Of a DNA stretch of 64,000 nucleotides, positions 1 to 8,745 are shown in pieces. The notes under the pieces are model-generated. The model was given only the letters and a program-made list of their open reading frames with translations. It was not told the origin of the DNA and made no database searches. Both the position numbers and the translations under genes were made by a program. Positions within the stretch are counted from its first letter, which is position 1; every line of letters starts with the position of its first letter. The DNA comes from Pseudomonadota bacterium (GTDB lineage: Bacteria; Pseudomonadota; Alphaproteobacteria; Acetobacterales; Acetobacteraceae): assembly GCA_021816925.1 (NCBI GenBank), contig JAKAWQ010000013.1, forward strand, positions 1 through 64,000, written 5' to 3'.

Positions 1-985
1 GATCAGCACCGGATCGGGGTTAACCTGCAGCGCGATAAGGCCGAGGCGCTCGAGATGCATCTCCCAGGTGGCGACGTCGGGGAACCGCGTCCGCGACGAG
101 GCGGATCAGGTGGCCGCCGAGCGCGCGGCTCCGCATGGAGGCGATCGCCGCCGCGTTGCTCACGTAGTCGCCGTTGCCCGGCACGCAGCAGCTCGAGGAA
201 GTTCCGCCTGCTCTTGCTCGTCCGCGTGCCGAACCGAGTGAAGCGGTCGTTGCCGATCTCGGTGCAGAAGCCGTTCGCGTTGCAGTGCCGCGCCCCGGTG
301 TCGTCCGCCGTGATCCAGGCGGCGCTCCCGAGGTCGGCGCGCAGCACCGCATCCTTCTCCTCGAGGAAGTCGTCGTGCTGCTCGATCAACAGGCGCATCA
401 CCTGCCGCTTCGAGATGCTGAGCCCGAACCCCCGCGGCTCTGCCGTCAGCCGCTCCATCGTCACCTGTCCCTGGTGGTGCAGCGGCACCAAGCGGCGGAG
501 CTCCGCGCCGAAGTGCCCGCGCACGCCATCCGGCAGCGGCGCCACCAGCGTGCGCCCCTCCGGCGTCACCCAGCGCTCCCGCCGGTAGCGGATCACCTGC
601 GCCCGCAGCACAAGGTCCTGCACCACGAACGTTGCATGGCCCTTGAACCGCGAGCCCGCCGGCACCGCCATCGCAAGCACGCGCTCCTCGACGCTCACTT
701 GCGGCACCGACTTGCCGCGCCTCGACGCTTGCAGTCCCGCGCTCCCTGCGGCGCGGTGGCCCGCTCCATGCCGCTCGGCTTAAGCTGGGGACGCGGGCTG
801 ACACCCTTGAGCCGCGCGACCTCCTCGCGCAGTTCTGCCACCTGCCGCTGCAGATCCGGGACCTCGCCAAGCAGCCGAACCACCAGAGCTTCAAGCTCGG
901 CGCGAGACAGCTCCGACAGGTCGATCGACGGAGCCACAGCGAGGTCGAATCGAACCGCTCCGCGCCGAGCCCAAGCAAAACCCGC
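1..985 (-). pseudogene. IS66-type transposase (TnpC-like), frameshifted and cut by window edge
   Basis: Remnant of an IS66-family TnpC transposase read on the minus strand. The N-terminal part (about 985 to 700) has the family's leucine-rich coiled coil (LSELSRAELEALV, then VPDLQRQVAELREEVARLKG) and the K-P-S-G-M-E segment. After a frame change near 700 the central part runs to about 190 and contains the DDE-type block [23 protein letters not shown] second frame change near 185 leads to [18 protein letters not shown]. No single frame carries the whole protein, so it is inactive as written. The 3' part lies outside the window. Family assignment is from motif recognition; the element's ends were not located. 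Confidence 0.75.
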
Positions 986-1099
986 CTTCCTGCCCCAACT
1001 TTTGCCCCGGGTTCTGCTCGACAACGCCAAGGCGCTGATTCTGCATCATGATCCGGCCAGCCGGGAGGTCGTGCTGCGTCCCCGGCTGCATGCATTTGC

Positions 1100-2997
1100 C
1101 GATCATTGGCGCTTCCGGATTCGGGCCTGTGCGCCGTATCGCGCTCGCGCCAAGATCATCGCCGCTGATTGCGCTGTTGTTGATGTCGAAGCTCGCCCCC
1201 GATTGCGCCCAGGTGTTGAGCATCTTGACCGTGGAGGCGGCCGCAACGCCGGTCTGCGGCTGTTCGATCGAACCCGATTCCAGAACGCTGCTGGTTCCCG
1301 CGTCGGCGAAGAAGGCCGCAGACTCGGAAGGGGTCCGCGCGCTGTTGCTGCGGTTGTTGACCTGGAACACGCCGAGCACATTGAGCGGCAGGTCGACATA
1401 AGGGCCGCTGGACGTGCCGACGGGCTTCATGCCGACGATGCCGATGCCATGTACGTACCGTCGTCACGGTACCGGCGAAGGCATCCGAAAGCTGCCGGAC
1501 GCGCGCGTTCTGGGCGAGCCAAGTGAAGCCCAGCATCGTCAGGCTCTCGCCGAGCCGGTGCCCGGCGTTCGGGTTCCCCGGGTTTGCGGCGATGGCCTGC
1601 GCCAGCAGCTTGCGGTGCCGCTCTATCATGCCGCGGCTGACCTTCCCCCAGCCGTTGCCGATCACGAACACGGCGTTCGGCGCGGCCGTGACGTGCAGCG
1701 CCTGACAATTCGTGAAATTGGGGCCGAGACAGCTGTTCGAATTGGGCGGGTACTTGACTACGGGTGGAGGATCGCGCTGGTCAGCGTAAGCTCGGCCCGT
1801 TGCTCTCAGCCGAGCCGGTTGCCTCCGTCGTGCCGTCAAGCTCCAGGGTCGGCACGGTCGACGAATCGAAGTCGAGGGTCAGCCGGCGCCCGTAGATGTC
1901 GGAGGTGAAGAAGGTCACCGCGCTTGCACCGGGAACCGTGAGGGTCAGTTGCGTTCGGAGCGAGGCGGGGAATGTAGAGATCGTGTAGTTGGTAGGCGTG
2001 CCGTTCTGGTAAGGCAGCGATGTGATGCGCTGACGGGTGTTGGCGGCGAGCGCCACAATGGTGCGGCTGTCGGTCACGTCGGTCGGTCCGAGGGACGGGT
2101 CGTTGGTCTTCAGGTACGAGACCAGGTTGCTGGCGTCGGTCGTGCGGTCGCTGCGGATATTGGCGCGGTTCAGCCCCGAGATGTCGGTCGCGTTGATGGT
2201 GGACCCGCTCTCTGCATCGGAGATGAAGGTGGACTGGGTGTAACCGAGCGCGCTCGGCAACGCCGATCCCAGTCCCCCTGCGCGGGTGGGATTGTATTTC
2301 GCAAGGGTCGCCGGGTCGAAGACGTAGTTCGTGCCGCCGATCTCGACCTGGACCCATGCCCAGCCGATCGTCGCGCCGAGGACCTGGCCGTTGCTGTTGG
2401 TGTCGACCACGCCCGGGAAGCCGTTGCTGCCGAGGATGACTTCGGTACCGTTCAGGTTGTTGCCCAGCGAGGTGTCCACGCCCAGCCAGGCGGCGAGCTG
2501 CGCGCCTGTCACGTTGACCTCACCGACCTCGAACGAGGCGGTGCAATTGCCAGCTTGCTGGAGCAGGAGGATCATCAGTTCGGCCTGGTCGAAGGCGGTG
2601 CCGGAGCGGTCGATCAGCGCGCCGAGCGGGCCCTTCAAGCTGCCGTACTGGGGAATCGTGTCGACGTTGTTGTAGACCCACCCGTAGATCAGGTCAGGAT
2701 CGTTCTTGAGAGAAGCCGCCAGCACGACGATCTCGGGCGGTTCGCTGGTGCCCCAGCCGTTGGTTGCGGTGGCAAGGGCGCCGGCTGCGCGGCGGCGGTG
2801 GTCCGGGCGATGAGCGCCGCTACGGCCTGCGCGTACGGTACGAGAGGGGCGGCCGTGAGGAGCTCCATATTCGGCGGACGACACGCCGCCGGTGTTGCGG
2901 CTCGTTGCGCCTGGACGCCGGCGACGCCTGCGAGGCAGAAGCCTGCAACGAGCACCGCGTGTGCTGCGCTTCGGGTGAGCGCGCGATGGATCTGCAT
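1100..2997 (-). pseudogene. Exported transglutaminase-like / RHS-type large protein, broken by several frameshifts
   Basis: Remnant of a large secreted protein. The start at 2997 gives a clear signal peptide (MQIHRALTRSAAHAVLVAGF, ending near VQA-Q). The frame changes near 2790 and then runs to 1781 through a transglutaminase-like region (EPPEIVVLAASLKNDPDLIYGWVYNN, then ELMILLLQQAGNCTASFEVGE, then IGWAWVQVEIGGTNYVFDPA). It changes frame again near 1790 (FVIGNGWGKVSRGMIERHRK, GFTWLAQNARVRQLSD) and near 1440 (VGMKPVGTSSGPYVDLPLNV, FFADAGTSSVLESGSIEQ). Sequence resembling the family fades out near 1100, next to the IS66 remnant, so the rest of this normally very long protein is gone. At least three frameshifts make it a pseudogene. 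Intact relatives usually continue into YD/RHS repeats; compare the YD-repeat peptide at 3313. Confidence 0.7.
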
Positions 2998-3312
2998 CGA
3001 GGACGTTCTTCCGACTTGATTATTTTGATGTCGGCATGAGCGTTTGTCGCAGATCAAGAAAGCTGAGATGTCATGTCTGTTACGTCGCGTACGGTGATGT
3101 GCGTCAATATCGAACGACACGCGCGTGAACATCGTTATGCCCTGCTGCCTTTGCAATGCATTGTGGCCGGTCGATGATTTCAGGGTTGCTCGGTAATTCT
3201 GTCGACGTATCGCGGAACAATCCTGTATCGTTGCGTCGCGGTCAGGGCGGCGCGACGTGGGGCAGAGTTTGGGTGCTGACTCGGCGGCTTGGCCGGTTCG
3301 GGAGGAGAAAAG

Positions 3313-3516
3313 ATGAAATTTCTCGCCGGTCTGCTTACGGTGCTCGCAAATGTCGGCCTCCTTGCGGTCGCGGCGCACGCTGTGACCATCACTTATAGCT
3401 ACGACTCTTTCGGCCGCATCGATCAGGTCACTTACGGCGACGGCACTGTCGTCACCTATACCTATGATACCGCGGGCAACTGGTTCGCTTCCGCCTGCTC
3501 AGGTCCAAGTTGCTGA
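3313..3516 (+). CDS. Tiny exported YD-repeat (RHS-like) peptide, 67 aa
   Basis: A 67-residue protein with a signal peptide (MKFLAGLLTVLANVGLLAVA, then AHA-V) followed by little more than one and a half YD/RHS repeats (YSYDSFGRIDQVTYGDG, then YTYDTAGNW) and a short cysteine-containing tail (ACSGPSC). The ATG at 3313 is favoured because AGGAGA lies just upstream and the signal peptide begins there; an upstream in-frame start at 3289 is weaker. It is divergent from the broken transglutaminase/RHS gene, whose relatives carry YD repeats, so the two may once have formed one system. YD repeats normally occur in long arrays forming a cocoon. A solitary unit cannot form one, and its function is unknown. 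Confidence 0.6.
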   Translation: MKFLAGLLTVLANVGLLAVAAHAVTITYSYDSFGRIDQVTYGDGTVVTYTYDTAGNWFASACSGPSC

Positions 3517-3664
3517 GCAATCACCGGAGAAAGCCGCGCCTCATCCTGTGCGGCAGAGGCCAGCGGTGCCGGCTGCGTCCCGCGGCGTCCGCAAGGCGGC
3601 GGGCGGGCTATCCCGCAAGGCCAACGGGGCCCTTCATCGCGCAACGCGTGCTGCCGAACAGGGC

Positions 3665-3985
3665 ATGCGCTCGGCCATTCACGTCTTCGTCCTTCCCCTC
3701 CGCCCCTCGGGCGGCAAGGATCTTGCCGCGTTCCTCTGGCGGAACTTCGCCAAGCCACCCTCGGGCGGCCTCGAACGCATCGCCGGCGGGCCCTATCCCG
3801 CAAGCGCGTTCTACGCCTCCACCAGCACTTACGACGGCGGGTACACCTGCAACACCAGGACCGCGGATGCGCTCCGCCATGCGGGCCTCTCCGTCACCAC
3901 CGCCGGCGTGGTCTTCGCCGGCCAGGTGATGCGCCAGGTACGCCGCCTGTGCGCCGAATGCGCATCGCCAAAGGCGTCGCCATAG
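3665..3985 (+). pseudogene. DUF2459 protein, C-terminal fragment
   Basis: Only the C-terminal half of a DUF2459 (TIGR02117-type) protein is recognisable: VFVLPLRPSGGKDLAAFLWR, then YDGGYTCNTRTADALRHAGL and GVVFAGQVMRQ. The CNT and GVVFAGQVM blocks are characteristic of the family's end. The frame stays open upstream to 3464, but that sequence is arginine/proline-rich without family similarity, so the true N-terminus (membrane anchor and first catalytic-like block) has been lost. A truncated and probably silent remnant in the same decay zone as the neighbouring pseudogenes. Confidence 0.55.
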
Positions 3986-4043
3986 CGGATCAGACAGGCT
4001 CTCGAAGGGCGAACCCTCGCTGGGCACGCCCGCCGCAGCCAGG

Positions 4044-4199
4044 TCAGGCCCAATGGCCGGGAATCCAGCGGCCATAGGGGCCCCAATGGCCCGGCACCCA
4101 GACCGCAGCCGGGTGTGGCGGCGGCGGAACGTAAACGGCGCAGCCGCCAAGCGGCACAGCCAGCGCCATGGCCAAAAGAACAACCCTGAGACGCACCAT
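4044..4199 (-). CDS. Small lipoprotein with WVPGHW / WIPGHW repeats, 51 aa
   Basis: A short gene of 51 residues. It begins MVRLRVVLLAMALAVPLGGC, a positively charged start, hydrophobic stretch and lipobox with Cys20 as the expected lipidation site. The mature part is proline-rich (YVPPPPHP) and then carries WVPGHWGPYGRWIPGHWA, two copies of the W-x-x-G-H-W motif of the YXWVPGHW/WXXGXW repeat families found in alphaproteobacterial envelope proteins. A strong ribosome binding site (GGGAGGA) precedes the ATG. Likely an outer-membrane-anchored lipoprotein of unknown role. Its intactness contrasts with the broken genes to its left. Confidence 0.6.
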   Translation of the reverse strand: MVRLRVVLLAMALAVPLGGCAVYVPPPPHPAAVWVPGHWGPYGRWIPGHWA

Positions 4200-4395
4200 C
4201 CGATCCTCCCTCGCGTCGCACCATCATCGACCCGCGCCGAGCCTGCCGAGGCCGGCGAATAAATTCGATGCTGCGACGATCTGCCCGCGCGGGAACAAAC
4301 GGCGCCTTACAATCGCGCCGCACATGTCAAAAACATGGCCCGCGGCTGCCCTCATGAGGGCAGGAGGCAGGGTGCGTCGTTGCAGGATCGGCGCC
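4200..4395. other. Intergenic, nothing recognised
   Basis: Between the small lipoprotein and the end of the permease gene I see only the lipoprotein's ribosome binding site near 4205-4211 and no credible reading frame, hairpin with T-tract, or repeat. Confidence 0.4.
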
Positions 4396-5067
4396 TTACG
4401 TCGCGTGCTTCGCGGCAAGTCGCCGCTCATACGCCTGCATCAGCATCGTACTAGGGAACAGCAGCACGAAATAGATCACCGCCACAAGCGTGTACACCTC
4501 GAGCGGCCGGTACGTGTTTCCCGTCACCAGCTCGCCTTGATAGAGCACGTCCGGCACGGCGATCACCGAAACGAGCGAGGTGTTCTTGAGCTGAGTGATC
4601 GACTGGTTCATGAAAGGCGGGATCATGCGCCGCACCGCCTGTGGCAGAATCACCAGCCGCATCATCTTCCACCACGAAAGCCCGAGCGCTCGCGCCGCAT
4701 CCCATTGCCCGCGCTCGATCGAGACGATGCCGCCGCGGAATATTTCCGCATAGAAAACGCCGCCATACATCGAAAGCGTGATGACCGCGGCCGTCACCGC
4801 AGAGAGCGAGATGTGCAGGAGCACGGGCAGCGCGTAATAGATCCAGATCAGCTGCACCAGGAGCGGCGTGCACCGGAACGCCTCCGAGATGGCGATCAGG
4901 GGCGTGCTGACCAGCCATGAGCGGCTGAGCCGCGCCATGCCGATCAGAAGCCCGACCAAGAGGCCGAGCAGCACCGTCCCGATGGTGAAGGCAAGCGTCA
5001 CACCAGCACCCAGCAGGAACAGGCGCTCGTACTGCCACAGGAAGCCGAAGCTCCAATGATAGGTCAT
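4396..5067 (-). CDS. Polar amino-acid ABC transporter permease (HisM/GltK type)
   Basis: Inner-membrane permease of a polar amino-acid ABC importer, 223 aa, the usual length. It has about five hydrophobic segments and the cytoplasmic EAA loop (residues about 106-145: YAEIFRGGIVSIERGQWDAA, then RALG, then LPQAVRRMIPP) that contacts the ATPase. The ATG at 5067 follows the binding-protein gene by 62 nt on the same strand, so the two are probably co-transcribed. No ATP-binding subunit is present nearby: it may be shared from elsewhere or lost. Substrate is not determined. The adjacent aspartate dehydrogenase pseudogene would fit an acidic amino acid, but that is context only. Confidence 0.85.
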   Translation of the reverse strand: MTYHWSFGFLWQYERLFLLGAGVTLAFTIGTVLLGLLVGLLIGMARLSRSWLVSTPLIAISEAFRCTPLLVQLIWIYYALPVLLHISLSAVTAAVITLSMYGGVFYAEIFRGGIVSIERGQWDAARALGLSWWKMMRLVILPQAVRRMIPPFMNQSITQLKNTSLVSVIAVPDVLYQGELVTGNTYRPLEVYTLVAVIYFVLLFPSTMLMQAYERRLAAKHAT

Positions 5068-5129
5068 CGGCGCGGCGCGCGGTGGTCAGGCCGCCCCGAT
5101 CCTCTCGCCGGACCGCGGCGGCCTCCGCT

Positions 5130-5993
5130 TCAGAATGTAAGGCCGGCCGGAAGCTGGCTCGCCTTTACGCCCTCGGCCGCCAACGCCTCGACGATCCACT
5201 GGCGGATATCGCCGACGCCGCCATGATATTCGATCCAGGCATTGAGCACGTCGCGGAAGCGCGTGTCGGTCTGGCGCGGGATGCCGAGGTTGCTCGGCAA
5301 CGCAATCGTCGGATCGCCGATCAGCCGGTAGGTGCCGAGCGAGGGGTTCTTGCCGATCACGCCGAGCCCCGGAATGGCGGCCAGCGGAATCGCGTCGGCA
5401 CGTCCCGATTGCAAAGCCAGTACGCATTGGTCCGTGCTCGGCAGGCCGACCGCGGTTGCCTTCGGCGCATACCGCTTGGCCAGAACCTGGTAAAGCGAGC
5501 CCACCGAAATCGCAAGGCGGAGGCCCGGCTTGTCGAGATCCGCCCAGGTGGACGGCGTGAATCCGGGCTTGGCGATGCAGCCGAACGGGTGGATCAGGAG
5601 CGGCTCGGTGAAGCCGATCGCCAGAGCGCGCTGCGGCGTCGGGTTGAGGGAAAAGGAAAGATCGACCTTGCCCGACTGCAGATTGAGCACCGACGTGCCC
5701 CAAGTCGAATCCACGTAGACGACTTCGGCGCGGAACACCTTGGCAATGTCCTCGGCCATCGGCACGCAGAACCCGCCCCACTTCCCGGTGGCGAGGTTCT
5801 TGTCGAAATAGGGCGGCTCGCCCGACAAGGCCGAAATGCGCAGCTTCTTGGTGCGCATCACCCGCGCGAACGTGCTCTCCCCGCCCGCCGCCGTCGCGGC
5901 CGCCGCCGGTGCGGCGATCGCCGCTGCCGGCAGCAATACGGCCGCCCCGGCGAGTCCCCGCCGGCTCAACCGACCCAACAGATCCTCCGTCAT
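5130..5993 (-). CDS. Periplasmic amino-acid-type solute-binding protein (SBP family 3), Tat signal
   Basis: Solute-binding protein of an amino-acid ABC importer, 287 aa. The ATG at 5993 is chosen because a strong GGAGGGGG ribosome site precedes it and the protein then starts with a twin-arginine motif (LSRRGLAG, residues 8-15) and an alanine-rich hydrophobic stretch, suggesting Tat export. The body shows SBP_bac_3 features: ALSGEPPYFDKNLATGKWGG, VDLSFSLNPTPQRALAIGFT and QSGRADAIPLAAIPGL. It lies just upstream of the permease at 4396-5067. Distinct from the ribose-type binding proteins at 21-23 kb. The substrate cannot be read from sequence. Confidence 0.85.
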   Translation of the reverse strand: MTEDLLGRLSRRGLAGAAVLLPAAAIAAPAAAATAAGGESTFARVMRTKKLRISALSGEPPYFDKNLATGKWGGFCVPMAEDIAKVFRAEVVYVDSTWGTSVLNLQSGKVDLSFSLNPTPQRALAIGFTEPLLIHPFGCIAKPGFTPSTWADLDKPGLRLAISVGSLYQVLAKRYAPKATAVGLPSTDQCVLALQSGRADAIPLAAIPGLGVIGKNPSLGTYRLIGDPTIALPSNLGIPRQTDTRFRDVLNAWIEYHGGVGDIRQWIVEALAAEGVKASQLPAGLTF

Positions 5994-6117
5994 GGTCCCC
6001 CTCCGTGTTGTGCCGCACCGCCGCTCCGCTTCTCTGCGGATAGGGGCGGCACGGACGAGCAAGGTCGCGCAGCGCGGGCGTGCATGCAACAGGTTCCGTG
6101 CATCGCCTGCGCCCGCC

Positions 6118-6956
6118 TCAACTGTCGACCCTGAGCGTACCGGCGAGCCCGCGCAGGCAGGCGAGGACCGAAAGCGGCGTCAGCCGCCCCGTGCGCGGGT
6201 TGCTCTCGCTCGGCACGTTCTCGATGTGCATCTCCATGCGCACGGCCGCAGTCTCGACGCGGATGATGCGGATGATATGGACATTCCGCGTGACGGTCGG
6301 ATCCGCCCAGATCTCGACGTCCGTCCGCCCGGCACCGATGCTCGCGAGCGCCAGCGCCGCCGCGACATTGACGTTGGCCGGGAAGCCCGCCGCCGCCTCG
6401 CGCGCGTTGCCGCGGAAGACGAAGACCGGCTCGCGGATCAGACCGAGGTCGACGCCGCGTGCCACGAGATAAGGCGCACCGGCAAGCCCCGCCGGCAAGC
6501 CCCGCCGGCAAGCCCCGCCGGCGGCTTGCGGGTTTCCAGCGCGACACTGGCGATATCGTCCTCGGCCGCCGCGCGCGCGGCGTCGAGCCCGAACAGCGCA
6601 CCGGTCGGCACGATGATCCGGGCACCGGTGCGGCGCGCCTGCTCGACGAGGTCCATCCGCGCCAGCAGCGCACCCACCGAGCAGGGCACGAAGATCCGGC
6701 CGGCCGAGATCGCCGGCTCCGTGATCGCGGGGAAAAGCGCCGCCGGCAGCGCCTCGACGACGATATTGGCCGCGGCAAGGCCGGCGAGATCTGTCAGGAG
6801 GGGCGGATCACGAAAGTCGGCCAGCATCTTCTCAGCGCGCGCTCGATCGCACACGGCAACCGGCCCGAGTGCCAATCCCGGGACGCCCGCGTCCAGGGCG
6901 CGAGCCAACGCAAGACCGATCGCCCCGAGACCACCGATCGCCACCCGCAGCGTCAT
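6118..6956 (-). pseudogene. nadX: L-aspartate dehydrogenase, frameshifted by tandem repeat expansion
   Basis: Aspartate dehydrogenase would oxidise L-aspartate to iminoaspartate with NAD(P), feeding NAD synthesis. The N-terminal frame (6956 to about 6520) has the Rossmann start MTLRVAIGGLGAIGLALARA and VPTGALFGLDA. The C-terminal frame (about 6500 to 6118) has VFVFRGNAREAAAGFPANVN, then VAAALALA and WADPTVTRNVHIIRI, all family hallmarks. The frames are separated by three copies of a 13-bp unit at 6481-6519. With one copy the protein would read KPPAGLAGAPYLVARGV without interruption; the two extra copies add 26 bp and shift the frame. The start overlaps the mobA stop (ATGA). Either a real knockout, a switchable gene, or an assembly artefact. 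Confidence 0.8.
6481..6519. repeat. 3 x 13-bp tandem repeat inside aspartate dehydrogenase gene
   Basis: Three perfect head-to-tail copies of GGCAAGCCCCGCC (6481-6493, 6494-6506, 6507-6519). One copy keeps the aspartate dehydrogenase frame; three copies break it; four would restore it with 13 extra residues. Classic slipped-strand substrate. Confidence 0.9.
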
Positions 6957-7543
6957 GCAGGCACCCTCTCCGCGATCGCCTCCGCCTCGGCGAGGTCGGC
7001 CGGCGTGTTGATGTTGAGGAACGGATCCCACGGAGCGCACGCGAAAGGCACGACCCGAACCCCGATCGCGTCGGCGAATGCCGCCACCGCGCGCGGACCC
7101 GGCGCGGTGAGCCGGCGGCGTAGCGCGTCCCGCGCGGAGAGCGGCCAGAGCGCGGCCAGATGATGTCGCCGCCCGCCGCTTGCCGCCACCGCCGGCGGCG
7201 GAGCCAGCGCCGCGGCGAGCCCTGCCGGCAGAAAGGGCGTGTCACCGGGAACGCTGAGCAGCGACTCCACGCCGATCCCCCCCGCCCAGTCGAGGCCGGC
7301 AAGCACCCCGGCGAGCGGGCCTTCGCCCTCGAACGGCCCGTCCGCGAGCACGGGCAGCCCGAAGCGCGAAAACCGGGCCGGATCCCCGTTGGCACTGATG
7401 GCAACCGCCGCCACGCTCTCTCCAAGCGCGGCAAGGATCCGCGCGAGCAAGGTCCGGCCGCCGATCCCGAGCAAGGGCTTCTCGACCCCGCCGAGACGGA
7501 GTGCCTTCCCGCCGGCAAGGATCAGCGCGGCCGGGCGCCCCAT
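6953..7543 (-). CDS. mobA: Molybdenum cofactor guanylyltransferase (MobA-like)
   Basis: Predicted cytoplasmic nucleotidyltransferase of 196 aa that attaches GMP to molybdopterin. The N-terminus has the nucleotide-binding signature AALILAGGKALRLGGVEKPL (family LAGGxGxRMGGxDK, here with E for D), followed by GPLAGVLAGL and VPGDTPFLP, the acidic metal-binding block, and a C-terminal FLNINTPADLAEAE. The ATG at 7543 is chosen because it places this signature at the N-terminus as in other MobA proteins. Its stop overlaps the aspartate dehydrogenase start by four bases (ATGA), suggesting translational coupling. A molybdoenzyme partner is not visible in the window. Confidence 0.8.
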   Translation of the reverse strand: MGRPAALILAGGKALRLGGVEKPLLGIGGRTLLARILAALGESVAAVAISANGDPARFSRFGLPVLADGPFEGEGPLAGVLAGLDWAGGIGVESLLSVPGDTPFLPAGLAAALAPPPAVAASGGRRHHLAALWPLSARDALRRRLTAPGPRAVAAFADAIGVRVVPFACAPWDPFLNINTPADLAEAEAIAERVPA

Positions 7544-7665
7544 CCGCGCACCAAGTCGAACCGAGCCGAAAAATCCCTGTGCAGGGCACCCAAAACCAGC
7601 GCCTCCCGGTTCAACCGAACAGAGCCTCGCTACGCATGACCGCAATGCCCGTAGGCGGGGCCCGG

Positions 7666-8745
7666 TCACGCTATCGCTTCGGGGCGCGCGGTCAATGCCG
7701 CACGCGCCGAGCACGGATCCTTGCCGTAGGCGCTGGCGAAGCCGGCGCCGGCATCAGCCACGCTGACGCCGGCCCCGAAGCGGGGATGCCGATGCCAAGC
7801 CTGGGCGCTCTTTTCGGTGAGTTCGCTCAGCCTTTCCAGGCGCGGGCGCGCGGTCTCGCGGAGCGTTTGGATGCAGGCGGCGCGGTCAGGCCATGCCTGG
7901 AAGGCGTCGGCCCAGATCGAGCGGCCGGCGAGGAAGCCGCTCGCACCGGCTCGATAGGCATACACGAGAACCGCGCGAAAATGCGCGAATTCGGCCCCGC
8001 CGCTCAGCATGACCCAGGGGCCGGGCACGCGACCGCCGAGACGATCGAACAGAGCCTGGACCGGCGCGGCGCCGGGCCCGTCCGGGTCGGGAATTGCGTC
8101 GGCGGGAAGCGGGGATTCGAGCTTCCAGAGATCGACTCCCTCGACGGCGAAGGGCGTGATCGAATCGAGCACGAGGGACGGGCGCTTCGCCGGGTCGGCG
8201 GCGTCGTTCGCATCCGCCTCGCCCGGCGCGGCGAAGGGGTAGATCAGAAGCTCCAACACGAAAGGGATGTCATGCTGCCGGCAGGCATCGCCGGCGGCAG
8301 CCACGAAGGCGCGCTGGTGCGCGACGACCTCCTCGGCGGCGTCGGGCCGAAACCAGGCGAGGAGCTTCACCGCGTCCGCGCCGAGGCGGCGGATCTTCTC
8401 GGCCGACCACTCTGCGATCGCCGCCGAGCGCCGGCCGCCGGGTCCTTCCTCGTAAACATGGTCCTCGAGCGTGACGAGGAGGCCGCGACGCGGCGGGAGA
8501 TCAGGGAGCGCCGCGGAAAGGCCCCAGACCGGATCGATCAGCACCGCCGAGGCAGCCAAGCCGAGTTCGCCGACCAGCATCCGCTTCACCTCGGCGATCT
8601 CCGCAAAGGCGGGCGCGCGCCCGGTGCGACTTCGGATCATCGCCATGATCGGCGGCCGCTGATCGGCGGCCAGCATCGAGAACGTACCGCCGGGAGCGGC
8701 CAGCCGCCTCAAACCCCAGTATTTCCCGGCAGAGAGCCCCGTCAT
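7666..8745 (-). CDS. LacD/YihT-like class I aldolase
   Basis: Cytoplasmic aldolase of the tagatose-1,6-bisphosphate / sulfofructose-1-phosphate aldolase group, 359 aa. Seen: GGTFSMLAADQRPPIMAMI near residue 20 (YihT has GGFAMLAVDQRE), ADAVKLLAWFRPDA, the strand GVDLWKLESPLPA, whose Lys aligns by eye with the Schiff-base Lys of YihT/LacD, and ASGFLAGRSIWADA near the end. The ATG at 8745 overlaps the stop of the upstream PfkB kinase (ATGA), so the pair is translationally coupled and should act on consecutive intermediates: the kinase makes a sugar phosphate and this enzyme splits it. Longer than YihT (about 290 aa); the exact substrate is open. Confidence 0.75.
   Translation of the reverse strand: MTGLSAGKYWGLRRLAAPGGTFSMLAADQRPPIMAMIRSRTGRAPAFAEIAEVKRMLVGELGLAASAVLIDPVWGLSAALPDLPPRRGLLVTLEDHVYEEGPGGRRSAAIAEWSAEKIRRLGADAVKLLAWFRPDAAEEVVAHQRAFVAAAGDACRQHDIPFVLELLIYPFAAPGEADANDAADPAKRPSLVLDSITPFAVEGVDLWKLESPLPADAIPDPDGPGAAPVQALFDRLGGRVPGPWVMLSGGAEFAHFRAVLVYAYRAGASGFLAGRSIWADAFQAWPDRAACIQTLRETARPRLERLSELTEKSAQAWHRHPRFGAGVSVADAGAGFASAYGKDPCSARAALTARPEAIA

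Noticed and set aside
160-1095. 311-aa open frame across the IS66 remnant
   Set aside because: No family motif; Arg/Ala-rich composition of a shadow frame. The transposase motifs lie in other frames on the same strand.
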